A DNA stretch of 64,000 bases from Pseudeuparius sepicola (lineage: Eukaryota > Arthropoda > Insecta > Coleoptera > Anthribidae). The notes under the pieces are model-generated. The model worked only from the letters and a program-made list of their open reading frames with translations, ran no database searches and was not told the DNA's origin. The position numbers and the translations under genes were made by a program. Positions 33,701 to 45,700 of this stretch are shown piece after piece. Location: positions 149,456,257 through 149,520,256 of the forward strand of contig OY987298.1 of assembly GCA_963920635.1 (NCBI GenBank), given 5' to 3'. The stretch's first letter is position 1, and every line of letters starts with the position of its first letter.

Positions 33701-36700
33701 TAATAACTTCGACAGTTTTTATGATATGAATTATAAAAGTTGTTGGAAATGCCCACCTCCGACGTCAATACATGCTTCGATTCTACGCCTACTATTGATT
33801 TTTCTCGAAAAATTTATTTGAATTTATTTTTTACTTATTTTTGACGTGAAAACGGTAAAGGTTTTTCGACTTTTGCCAAGAATACTTTTTTGTTCAAAAG
33901 GTAACGTAGTTTAATATGTTCGATCAAAAATCTCTATTTTTGATGCGTATTTTTAAATAATTCTAAGGGAGTAAGTGGCGCCCTCTAGGGACTACATTAA
34001 AACTGATAAAATATTCTTGTTTGCCGTCCTAAAAAACCCTAATGTACCAATTTTTAAGTCGATATCGTAAAAACTGTCGAAGTTTTTATTTGACAGTTTG
34101 ATCACTGTCAAACAAAAACAATTGCTTCTATTCTTTCCATGGCCTACTCATCAATATCGATTAATGTAAAATTAAACTTAAAGGTAATAATTATTTGTTC
34201 CATAAAAGTCAAGAATATTGCTTAAATACGTAAAATAGTTTGATGATATTTTAATTTATTATTATTTTGGCAATTTAGAACTGGGAAACGTAATGTAACT
34301 AAATTTATACACTAAATGCTAGACGGTACATCAACTTTGCAACAAACATAACAGAATTTTAGAGTGTAAATATCATTTTCTTTTGCAAAATACCTATTCT
34401 TATCGGTAATTAGTAATAAAAAATTAATAGAATGATAAAGCTAGTAATATATAATACTTTTTACGGAGTTTCGAGTTTTTAAAATTTTCAGAAATTTCAT
34501 AAAATTAAAAATTGGCAAAAAATTAAAAAATTTAGTAGAGCGTTCAAATTTTTACGTAAAATTGAAAAACAAACAACTTTTTCAAGTAAAACTTTTTGAT
34601 ATTTTAACAACTAAACCCATTTTTGGCGATATATTTTTTTAAATGTCATTTTTGATAGATAACGAAAGTCACATGACCACGTTTGAATGGGTCATTTTTC
34701 ATATTTTTTAAAGCAAAAGGTAACCCCAAAATTAAATTTCAAAATAAAACTTTAATTAAAAATTTCCCCCTATGGTGCGAACTTTTTGGAGGACACTGTA
34801 TATAAGGTAGAGTGCTGAACAAGTTCCTTTTTATGGCAAATTGTGGATTTGCGCATGGGCCTATGAAACATGCGCGTTAGACCTTCAGACCGCGCAATTA
34901 AAAACAGTGGTTGTTTTCCTGAATTACTATCTCCCTACAAACTTGTATATTGATAATAAATTAAGCTCATCTCAACGTTGACTTCGATAACTACAACTAG
35001 GTTCGTTTATACTCGTAAAACTTCCAAACTACTAGAATTTGTTTCACTGATGCTAGAACTTTACTTGTTTTCATCTACCTTTCTAACTTTAACACTAAAA
35101 CAAATAAGCTACTAATAGTTTCTTACACCACAATCATGTTAATATACTTACTTAAATGATGGTTTAGGTGGTTTTAATAGAAGAGTTAGTACCGCATTTT
35201 CAATTAGCTGCGTTTTAACTCGTTTCGTTTTTAAACACTCTGGTGTAAAATGAGCGGAACATATTCGAGATGATCAGTTAATTAGATAAAACACTCAAAC
35301 AACTAAAACGCGAAGAAACTATTAATAATTAGCTGAAAATCGAAAAAATTATGCCACAAAGCGTCTATGATGCCAACAACGGTAGGTTACACTTAGTTTG
35401 TCGCTGTCAAATGGCTGTCAAAGAGTGTCAAGTTTCATAAAACACTATCTCAAATTGCAAATGCGCATGTCCACTGGGCCTATTTATTACTATTTTTTAC
35501 TATTTTATGAGTTTAAATTAGTCAAAGATTTTCAGCGCATCCTTTGTATAAAAAAACATCGTCCAGCACTCTACCTATAGGGTGTTTCAGACCTAAATAC
35601 AATAATTTTAACCACATGCTCAGAAAGATGTTTAAATGCGGAAAATCGCAAATGCAAATGAAAGGTGGTTTAAAAACTATCCTCCTCTGGTAACACCTCG
35701 GTAAGACACGCACTCACGTTCGCACTTGCCATATTATCACAAAACTCCCGGTTTCGAAAAGAAAGTTCGGCGGCACGGCAGCGCCCGGACGATATGGTAC
35801 TGCGGTTTTCCACGGCGTCCACCGACGGAATTTAGACCTCAACTCGCCCTACGTCCAAGGGGAATAATTGTAATACCTTCTCCGCGTGGCGCGTCGGCGC
35901 GTACCTTTCCGCGTTGTTGGTTTCTTGGTTTCTGATGGCAGACTTTCCTGCGCGGTCGCGCTCTGCGCTCCCTCTCGATGTGGCGACTGTCGTTTTGCTC
36001 GCGGTGCGACGTTGCCGATACAGTTCATCCATTGTCTGATTTTTTACTACTAACTAGATTTATTATTTATGTATTTATTACTAGGTACAGTGAGTGTCCT
36101 CCGACAACAGGGATAATCTTCAGCAAATAAAAAAATAAAGGCACAAAACACGGCGCTTAGTTAAGGTTTTATGTTTTAAAAGGCGACACGATAACAACTA
36201 AAAACTAAACTGACATACGGCAGATAGATACATGATCGCCCCTCTCCTGCCGCGCGGAAGGGCCGCCTCCACCGCCTGATTTCATTATGAAATGCATAAA
36301 TGGTAAAATTACTTAAAAGTAGAGGGTGGCCCATCCAAGCGGAAAAAGTGTGCTACGTGGAGACAGGTTAACATAAAATCGTCATTCAAAAAATGAGGTT
36401 ATAGTAAAAATTAAGGGGAATTCGAGGGTGTACCCTAATTTTGTATACGGGGGTCGGTAAAAAAGTTATCGCGAAAAAACACTTTTTGTAAAATAAAAAA
36501 ATATATTTTTTTACCTACACATCCATTAGAGAACTTTTAAGTAGTATTCCCGAATATTCAGTTTTTTAATATAACTTCCGGTTATAGCGGAAATGAAAGT
36601 GGTTTTCTCTATTTTACAACCTACACATTTCTCTTAACCATCACAGGATTCCTTTTTTAATTCTAAATCCAAAGATATATAATTTGACCTATTTATCTCC

Positions 36701-39700
36701 AACCTTTTCCGAGATATTTATCAGAGAAGCTTCATCAAACTAGATACATGGTCTCATGGTCGGTGTCTGATGTTCGATCTGAGTAGGCCAAACAATGACA
36801 CCAAATTTATGACAAATCAAGTCAGCCATGATAATGAAACTGACAAGCGAGTAGGCTGAATGTTAAAGTGGCTATAGCCATTCAACTGCATTCAACTTAA
36901 TTAAAAATCTCGTGGAAATTATGAAACATTTATTATTTTTACTACTGTCATATTTATTATAACAACAACAATATGATTAGTTAGTAAAAATTAGTTAGAA
37001 GTTCATTTACATTAAATGTTAAAAATGGTTTCCATTATTATTTACACATAACCTAAGTCTTTTTAAAAATTTTTTTCGGACATTTTCAAAGATTAAGGGA
37101 CGATTGTATTTCTAATTTTACTCGTCTTTTAATCTCCTCAACATTTTCGGGGCGGTTCTTATAAACTTTATTTTTTAAATGCCCCCACAAGAAAAAATCC
37201 AAGGGGGTTAAATCTGGACTACGTGGCGGCCACCTTATCGTTCCATGTACCAATCCAATTTTCAAACGAATTGTTCAAAAATTCCGTTATGGGCCCACAG
37301 TTATGGAAGGAAGCGCCATCTTGCTGCCATATTAATTGTCTTTCTTGGAGTTGGTTAAGAAAAATTAATGGCAACTACTGGTCAAAGTATTGTTCCAATT
37401 CGTTCTGGATTAAATGTAGGTATTTCCTACCTGTCATACTTCCTGAATAAAATAGAGGGCCTATTATAAAATTTCCCACAATTCCGCACCAAATACCCAC
37501 GGAATTTCTGCCGGATTTCACAACTTCACGAAATGCCCGTGGATTGTCAACAGACCAAAATATACTATTTTTCCGGTTGTATACAATTCCCGCCGTTGTA
37601 AATGTAGCTTCATCGGACCAAATAATTTGTTTAAAAAATCCAGCTCCACCTCTTGCAAAATAAAAGTTTAACATTGTTTGACAATATTCCAGTCTTCTTG
37701 CAGCTTCTCCAGGGAATAGCCTTTGAACAGGTAATATTTTGAAGGCTTTAAATTTGCTTAATTTCATTACCTTTTGTATTGTAGACCGGGGAATTTGTAA
37801 GTCTCTCGCTGCATCTCTCTGAGATTTTTCGTTATTTCTTCTGAAATAATTTAAAATTCGTTCTCTCTCGTCCTCACTAATTCTAAACCCTTTTTTTCTC
37901 TTGCTAATCACACTTCCTGTCGATCTGAATCTTCGATACAGCTTACATAATATAAATGAAGCACTCGGAACATTTCTATTTGGATATTTACGAGAATATT
38001 CCCTCAAAGTTTCTACGTATCTTCTATCATTTTTGATGAAGATCTCTAAAATATCACAGCATTCTTCTTTCAAAAACATTTTTTAAACTGCAACTACTAA
38101 CAGCTTCAGCAACAAAATTTTAGACTAATCTGACACGTAAATAGAAATATTGAATTGACAGCCTACTCGATTGTCAGTTTTATAATCATGGCTGACTTGA
38201 TTTGTCATAAATTTGGTTTTATTGTTTGGCCTACTCAGATCGAACATCAGACACCGACCATGAGACCATGTATCTAGTTTGATGGAGCTTCTCTGATAAA
38301 TATCTCGGAAACGGTTGGAGATAAATAGGTCAAATTATATATCGTTGGATTCAGAATTAAAAAAGGAATCCTGTGATGGTTAAGAGAAATGTGTAAGTTG
38401 TAAAATAGAGAAAACCACTTTCATTTCCGCTATAACCGGAAGTTATATTAAAAAACTGAATATTCGGGAATACTACTTAAAGGTTCTCTAATGGATGTGT
38501 AGGTAAAAAAATATATTTTTTTATTTTGCAAAAAATGTTTTTTCGCGATAACTTTTTTACCGACCCCCGTATACAAAATTAGGGTAAACCCTCGAATTCC
38601 CCTTAATTTTTACTAGAATCTCATTTTTTGAATGACGATTTTATGTTAACGTGTCTCCACGTAGCACACTTTTTCCGCTTGGATGGGCCACCCTGTGATT
38701 TCGGGGAATACCAGCTAAAACCGGCAACATTGCACGTCACCCAATAATGTAGCTGCTGGCCGGCCCACTTCGCGGACGTTGCCTCGCCAGTGGCGTCGTT
38801 ATTGTTTGTAAAAAATAGCTTCCTCAAAAAAATTTGTCTGGCTTTATTATTGACTTTTAATTTTTTTTAATTGCGGATTCGTATTAAGCTCAATTCTCTC
38901 CGCATGCATGGTTAAAATTATTGTATTTGGGTATGAAACACCCTGCACATATATGATCTCTACGGGGTATAGCGACGTAAAAACCGGCGAAGGAACAGCG
39001 CCGACACCTACCTGCGCGAACCCCTGCGCGTACCCGTAGGACCCGGTCGTCGGGTACTGCGCCTGCGCTCCGAAAGCGCCCGCGCCGGCGGCGTACGGCG
39101 CCGCGTACGTCGGCGCGGGCGCGCCCTTGCACGACGTCCGCGCGGCCAGCGGCGCCGCGTACGGGTAGGGGCCGGCCGCGCCGTAGAAGGCGGACGCCGC
39201 CGGCGACGAGATGTAGGAAGGGGCGGGGCTGTAGGCCGTCGCCTGCTGCACGCTGAAAACGGTTGTTGTTGTTGTTGTTGTTGTGGAACCTTGAAGCTAC
39301 AGTGGCTTTATACAAGACAGGGGCGACCATTGAATTGACAAGTAGATGGATGGAGTGCAGAGAGAGAAACTGGCAGCCAAACTTGAGCAAGTGAAATAGT
39401 AAATAAAGCCTATTCATTTAATTTATACCCTGACGTCATCGATACCAGCATAACAGCGTTGCCAAACTTTATGACAAATTGCAAATACGAAGACTTCAGC
39501 TGCCACAATATTTGACTTTTAAACCATTTACAGGTTAGTTAATGTACACTGTGTTTTCTTAATATGAAACCTTAATAGGCCATGTGGATAAAAATGAGGA
39601 AAAGCTTAATACCACAGCTATTCTGTGTTAATAGGTACTTAAAAATTAAAAAAAATGAAAAAATTAACTATTTCCGAATAATTAATTTAAAAAAATTTTT

Positions 39701-42700
39701 GGACCATCTGATACGCCTTTATGTAAAAATAAAGCAGTGGAAATTTACAAAGAAAATATTTCCCTTAATTCAAAATCTTGGAAAATCTTGGAAAATCCAT
39801 GTTTCTTCCAAGTAAACAAACTCTCGTGTTTATTCTCTTTTTTAAATTTTTAAATTAAATTTAATACGTTTTATAGCAATATTATAGGCACCTCCATAAA
39901 GTCCACGTCGAGGATCATCTTTGCGGTACTTAAATCCAATGTTCCTCAATATTTTCCATAAAGATGTTCTACCACCATGAAAAATATCTCTTTCTTCTAA
40001 TTTTGCTTTTAGGGCGTTCACTGTAAAGTGCTTTTCTAAAAGAATAATTATAAAATTAGACGCATATTGGGGCAAATTGGCAAAATTCTTTAACATACTG
40101 TCCCTATATACATTTCATATATCACATTTCGGATTGCTGTCTGTTCGAAATCATCAATGTTGACTAGGTACAGGTTTTTTCTTTCTCTCCTTGCAGTTCG
40201 AGTAGCTGGTTCGTTTGAAATAATTGTTTTGACCGTGTCAAAACTAATTCCTAGAGCTGCTGCAACCCTCTTAAATAGAAACAAAAATATGATTTTTTAG
40301 AAATTATCGAAATTTATATCAGTGAAATAAAATAAAAAGTACTTACATCTTTTACAGCACAAAGCGGAAGCAGCGGACCCCCGTTTTCCCTTTCCCTCTC
40401 AAAATATTCGCCCAAAGCACGCACCATACCCTGCGCGCGTTTATCAAGATTTTGAGAACCTATCTTGCGCGGCATTTTTAAAATTAAGTGACAAACTGTG
40501 TCAAAATTTTAACGAAAAATTTGAATATTATTATTGCAACCCAGCCCTATTATGCCAACATGACAGATGAAAATTAACTATTATTTGTGTGGCATTTTTG
40601 TAGTGTCACTAGAATTTATATTGGCAGCAAAAAACACCAAACGATGACGTCAGGGTATAAATTAAATGAATAGGCTTTAAATCAGCTGATTCCGGCAAAA
40701 ACCACATAACACAAAAGAGGTGTTTGTCCTAACTTTCTATTTTTGTGTCATGTACTTCAAACGAGTTCCGTTGTCAAACGTCATTTTAATTTTCCTTCTG
40801 TACAAGTCCCAGTACGAATAGGAGTAATTATTGTATTATTTATATTTGATTTGAGTTCGTGTCGTGGTGGCAGTTTCGTATAAAATAGCGTTCAGTTTTC
40901 TTAGTTGGTGTTTGGTTTAATATTATTTTTAGATCGGAGAGAAAATTTAATTTAGCTATGTGGCTATATTCTCTCTGTTTAAGTTGTAAATTACAAAAAA
41001 GGAAGGTCAACTCCTGTTGTGTATTTGGATGTACAAAACGGGGCGGAAAGAATAAGAATAGTGGGGTTTCTTTTCATTCGTAAGTCTTAAAAATCTTTGC
41101 TAATAACTTTGCAGTTTTCCAAGAGATAAGGTAATATTAGAGACAAGTCGATTGCAGCAATAAAAAGGAAAAATTTTGTACTGTCTACAAGTATTTACTT
41201 GCATTTGTAGTCAACAATTTATTGAGAGCAATTTCAAAGAGAATTTTGGGCAGCGGAAACTTAAAAAGTATGTAATTACTACAGTTTTTGATTTTCCAAG
41301 TCATGATGGAAACTCTATCAAGGGAAAAACTGGCAAAATATTGTGCTAGTGAACCGTAGTCAAAGATGGAATTAATCTTGAGGTTCTGGTCCCTTTAATA
41401 AGGTAATTATTTGCAATTATTTTTGTTAGATGCTTAAACATTAAAAATTATATAAAAATATGTAAAAGCTACCTGTCTTACATGCTTTCCTATTAAATTG
41501 AATTTTAAAATTAATAAATCAGTTAAGTACCTAATTAAAGTTGAAAATGTATACCTCATCCTTGATATTTTGTCGCCTTTATTTTAAAATAAACTTTTAT
41601 TTTGGAATTTGTATTTTATTTGTCTCAATTTACTTCCAGGTACATAAAATTGCCATGTATTTTTTTTAATCAATTCACTACTTTTTTGTGCAATATTTAC
41701 ATGATTGTGGTTATATAGAAAAATTCTCATTCCTACAAACAAGCCCCGAATTTCGGAATACAGATCATACAATCAAGAGAATTACGGAACATGCCCATTA
41801 AATTCTGCCATTAATATGCAACATCCCATATACCTCCTTTGCCTGAATCAGCTGACCCGTTCATTAGGCATCCTTGTCTTACTTATTGCCATTTGAAACC
41901 TATCTCTCTCTAGAGTTGGCTGCCCCAAACAACAATGAAAGTGGTACCTGTGCGACTTCCATTGTACTTATCAATTCGATGGTGGCGACACCTCAGACTA
42001 ATGAATAAAGGGGACACCGCATTATAGCGTCTTTATACAGATGTAAACAGTAAGCTGAACCTTCTCACTCTACGAAAGAGATAAATGTATTTACAAATAC
42101 TACCTATGGAACGAAATATTCTCTATTTTCACTTTAGAGGAAAGGCACTTGCACTTTATCAGGGTGTCTACCAAATCGAGTTTTTAAAATTCCCTGACTT
42201 TTCCAGGTTTTCCCTGACCAAAAAGCAAAAAATTCCCTGACTAATACCTACCTACTGAGATAAATATGCGAATTTAAATAAAATGGAAGAGTCGACAGAT
42301 CCCCTAAGATGAAATTACTCTGAACGATCGTGCTTACTAACAAAAAAATTCAAAAGCGGACTATTAGTTTTAGTGATGTCATCTGACATTAATTAAATAA
42401 ATGTGCAAATTATGTCCTATTATGTTTTCGAAGAAAGTTATAAAGTGGCTTGGAATTTCAACTTTTTGGCAGAAACTGTTGCTAACGAGGTTAATAAAGT
42501 ACAGTATAAATTGACACCCCCCTTAACTTGCTAGTGTCTGAGGTTAGAAAAAAAGTTTTGTTACAAAAGTTTTAGATACCTACTAATACAACGTTTTTTT
42601 GTGATGCTATTGGACCTTATACAGTGTGTTCTAGAAAGCCGTGGCAAACATAACTTTTGTTTTTTAAATGGAACGCCTTATATATTTTCTAATTCTACGC

Positions 42701-45700
42701 ATTTTTCCGATTCCAATGAAGCATATATGTCATATGTTCGGTCCAACCGTTCGTTCAGAACAGCCTTTTTTGTGAGGGATTACTCCTTGGGTCATAGGTT
42801 GCCAAATTATAGTAACAATTATTGACAGTTTGCAACGTTGGATTTATTGTTCAAATTTAATTTTTATTGAAAACGACAATAACATTTAGATCAAGGATAT
42901 ACGTATGAATTTATTGATATTTGCTTCTAAGTTTCTGTTTATTGGGGCAACAATAAAATTGCTGTGTTCAGTATTTAATATGTGGATTTCTTCCCGAATT
43001 CTACCTTTCAGTGTTTCTACATTTTTCGGTCTGTCATAATAAATTCTGTTTTTTAAATAACCCCACAAAAACATATAAAAATATATCCTTTTTCTAAATG
43101 TCATTGTCGTTTTCAATAAAAATTAAATTAAAAACAATAAATTTGACGAAGTTTATTACCTATGTTACTATTTAAAATTTCTTATTTCTCTCAATTTCCC
43201 TCCTTCATTTTCCCTGAAATCTTAAAAGAGCCCATTTTGTTTTCCAAAGCATGAATATACTTGCAAACTGTCAGCTATTACTATAATTTGGCATTTGTCT
43301 TTCATGGCAGCCTATGACCCAAGGAGTAATCCCTTAAAAAAAGGCTTAGTTCTGAACGAACGGTTGGAGCGAACATATAACAAAAATATACAAGATGTTC
43401 CATTTAAAGAAACATAAGTTATGTCTGCCACGGCTTTCTAGAACACACTGTATAAGGTCCAATAGTGTCACAAAAAAACTTTGTATTAGTATCTATAACT
43501 TTTGTAAAAAAAACTTTTTTTCTAGCCTCAAAAACTAGCAAGTTAAGGGGGGGTGTCAATTTATAATGAGCCACCCTGTAAAAAATAAAGATACAAGATT
43601 TATTGTAAAAATATAAAATCACGTATAAAACAAACAAATATCTTTTACACATTCTCCAAAATAAAAATAAACATATAAAAAATAAACACCATCAAAACGA
43701 AAATAAATAGCTTCGTAAAATCTTATTTAGTTAGATTATCTTTGGAGTATAGTAGAAGCACAGGGATCACATATAAATAAATAACATAATGTGATCTCTG
43801 TGGAGTAGAATCAAAATGAATATGATATAATTTTGATTAGTTTTTGTAAGAATTAAAGATTTCCTATTTTTATATCTATTAAACCACAAATTTCCAGGTT
43901 ATTTGATAGATTTCCCTGACTTTTTCCTGATTTCCCTGACCAAAAATAATTCCCTGACATTTCCAGGTTTTCCAGGTTGGTAGACACCCTGTTTATGCAC
44001 TTTTTTATATTTTAAACTTGGAATCACACAAAAAACTCGATTTTAGCGTTTGTTCTCTGGTAAAACTAAGCAAATACCGAAGCACACACCAAAACAAACA
44101 AAATGGAAAACAAACAATTTGAGCAAGCGCTAACTTTGGTCCCTGTCAAATGGCCGCAACGTTGCCGATTAGTGCGAAGAGTAATGGGTGTTCTCTACTA
44201 TAAGTAACCATTTTGTCAATAATAAAACACCTACATAATCTTTCTTGAACACGAAAAGGTTGTTTTACTTTACTGTTCCGCCTGAATTTTATAAGTGGGG
44301 GCAATTTTACGTTCAATGCATCTACTAAAGAAATTGCCGGTTTTATTTATGATATTCCTAGTTATTGTTACTCTTAAACGTGACATGTTTGGGGCAGGTC
44401 AGTAAAGGGCCAATATTTGTAAACATGGGGATAGTAATAAACAACTATGCATGTCAACGATTCACTTAAATTTGTAAACAAATTCGTCCCCTTTATTCAT
44501 TAGTCTGAGGGCGACACGGCCGCCATGTTTCGTCAAATTAGAGGTGGGACTATTTAAAAAATATATCGATATTGTGTATTGATCCAGTATCGATTGTTTT
44601 TATCGATATGACTATTACATATTAAATAAAATCAATTTATTGCCCATTTTTTGAGAAATAAAGGGTAAAACGTACCTACCTGTTCCGTTTCGTTTATATT
44701 TTAAAATTAATTACTAATATCAGTGACTAGACTGCTAATATTTAATGGTTCTCACTGGACATGTCTAGAATAGACGAACAAATTTTGAGCATGTGTTTGT
44801 ATTTTGAAAAGTTTAGAAATGAGCAGGTAGCAATAAACAGAAAATTTTAAAATTTAAATTTTAAAATAACTCCAAACCTAGGCATGTTCAATTTATAATT
44901 GGTGTTCATTGGTGTTATTATGTACACATACAGAAAACTTTAGAATTAATAATTTTCTTCAGAGCTGTTAGTCCTAAAGCACTTGGTACACGAGGCTAAA
45001 ACTCAAAGAATAACTGCTTTTATTTTTGGTTTTTGACACTTTTTATTTACTTATTTTCATGGATACACCATAAGAAAAATTAAAAGTGATATTACAATCT
45101 TCAACATCCTCCCCGCCTTTATGGATGATTTTTCTTAAGCCCATTGTTTTACAGGAGTAACAGCCTCTCAAAATATTTTTGGTTTAAACAAATAAAGCTT
45201 TCATGAAAATGTTCGTAATTTGCTCCATTGAGCTTGTTTGAGACCATAAAAATTGTCTGGAGTCTACGAAACTCTATTGGTTGCATCTTTATAACCTTTT
45301 GGTTGTTTCACATAAACGTCTTCATCGATTTTTCGATATAAGCGCATGCTGTAGAGACCACATAACACAAAAGGATGTGTTATGTGGTAGAGACATCCAT
45401 CGAGTCAATTCAACATTTTCACCAGCAGCTATATGCTTAATATTCCTTTTATTATTATTCCAGATTTGACTACAGGGCTAAACGTTTGGTCGTAGTCTTC
45501 ACCTTTTCTTTGTGAACAATCTTTCATTACCAACCTCGCCTAGTATTTTTTTCTTGATCCATCCGGAATTATCCTCTCCGTGTATATCCATTTACAAGAT
45601 ACTATGGCTAATGCTTTCTTGTCTTCTGGAAGTCTCTGTAAAACTCATTTTTATTTTATTCATGTGACTTCATTTCTTTATCCATTACAGATTTTTCATA

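Larger units (their letters stand above)
39328..41981 (+). mobile_element. P-superfamily-like element with THAP exons, copy 1
   Basis: It starts CATTGAATTGACAAG and ends CTTATCAATTCGATG (CA...TG), flanked by 8-bp duplications GGGGCGAC / GTGGCGAC (one mismatch). A decayed two-exon THAP finger lies inside, and a Tc1-type element interrupts it at 39406-40677. Copy 2 is at 53302-54654. The 8-bp TSD, CA/TG ends and THAP exon together argue for the P superfamily. The transposase body is absent. Confidence 0.8.
42160..43991. mobile_element. Element with CAGGGTGTCTACC ends
   Basis: The inverted ends are CAGGGTGTCTACCAA, followed by several direct repeats of TTCCCTGAC...TTTCCAGGTT. TTTAT flanks both sides. 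It hosts a TA-flanked element at 42502-43578. Confidence 0.7.
41992..44509. mobile_element. TIR element with CTCAGACTAATG ends
   Basis: CTCAGACTAATGAATAAAGG starts both ends in inverted orientation, with a perfect 8-bp duplication GGCGACAC (41984-41991, 44510-44517). The P-like copy 1 then landed on this duplication, so the two TSDs overlap. It contains the 42160-43991 element. Confidence 0.85.

Noticed and set aside
33541..34802. A Tc1-type element bounded by CAGGGTGTTTC and CACTGTATA
   Set aside because: The two ends do not match beyond a few bases and I found no paired arms.
35832..36032. GC-rich frame [12 protein letters not shown] as an alternative eya first exon
   Set aside because: Its donor leaves phase 2, while eya exon D begins at phase 0 through its normal acceptor. 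It would need a different acceptor 2 nt inside. No other support.
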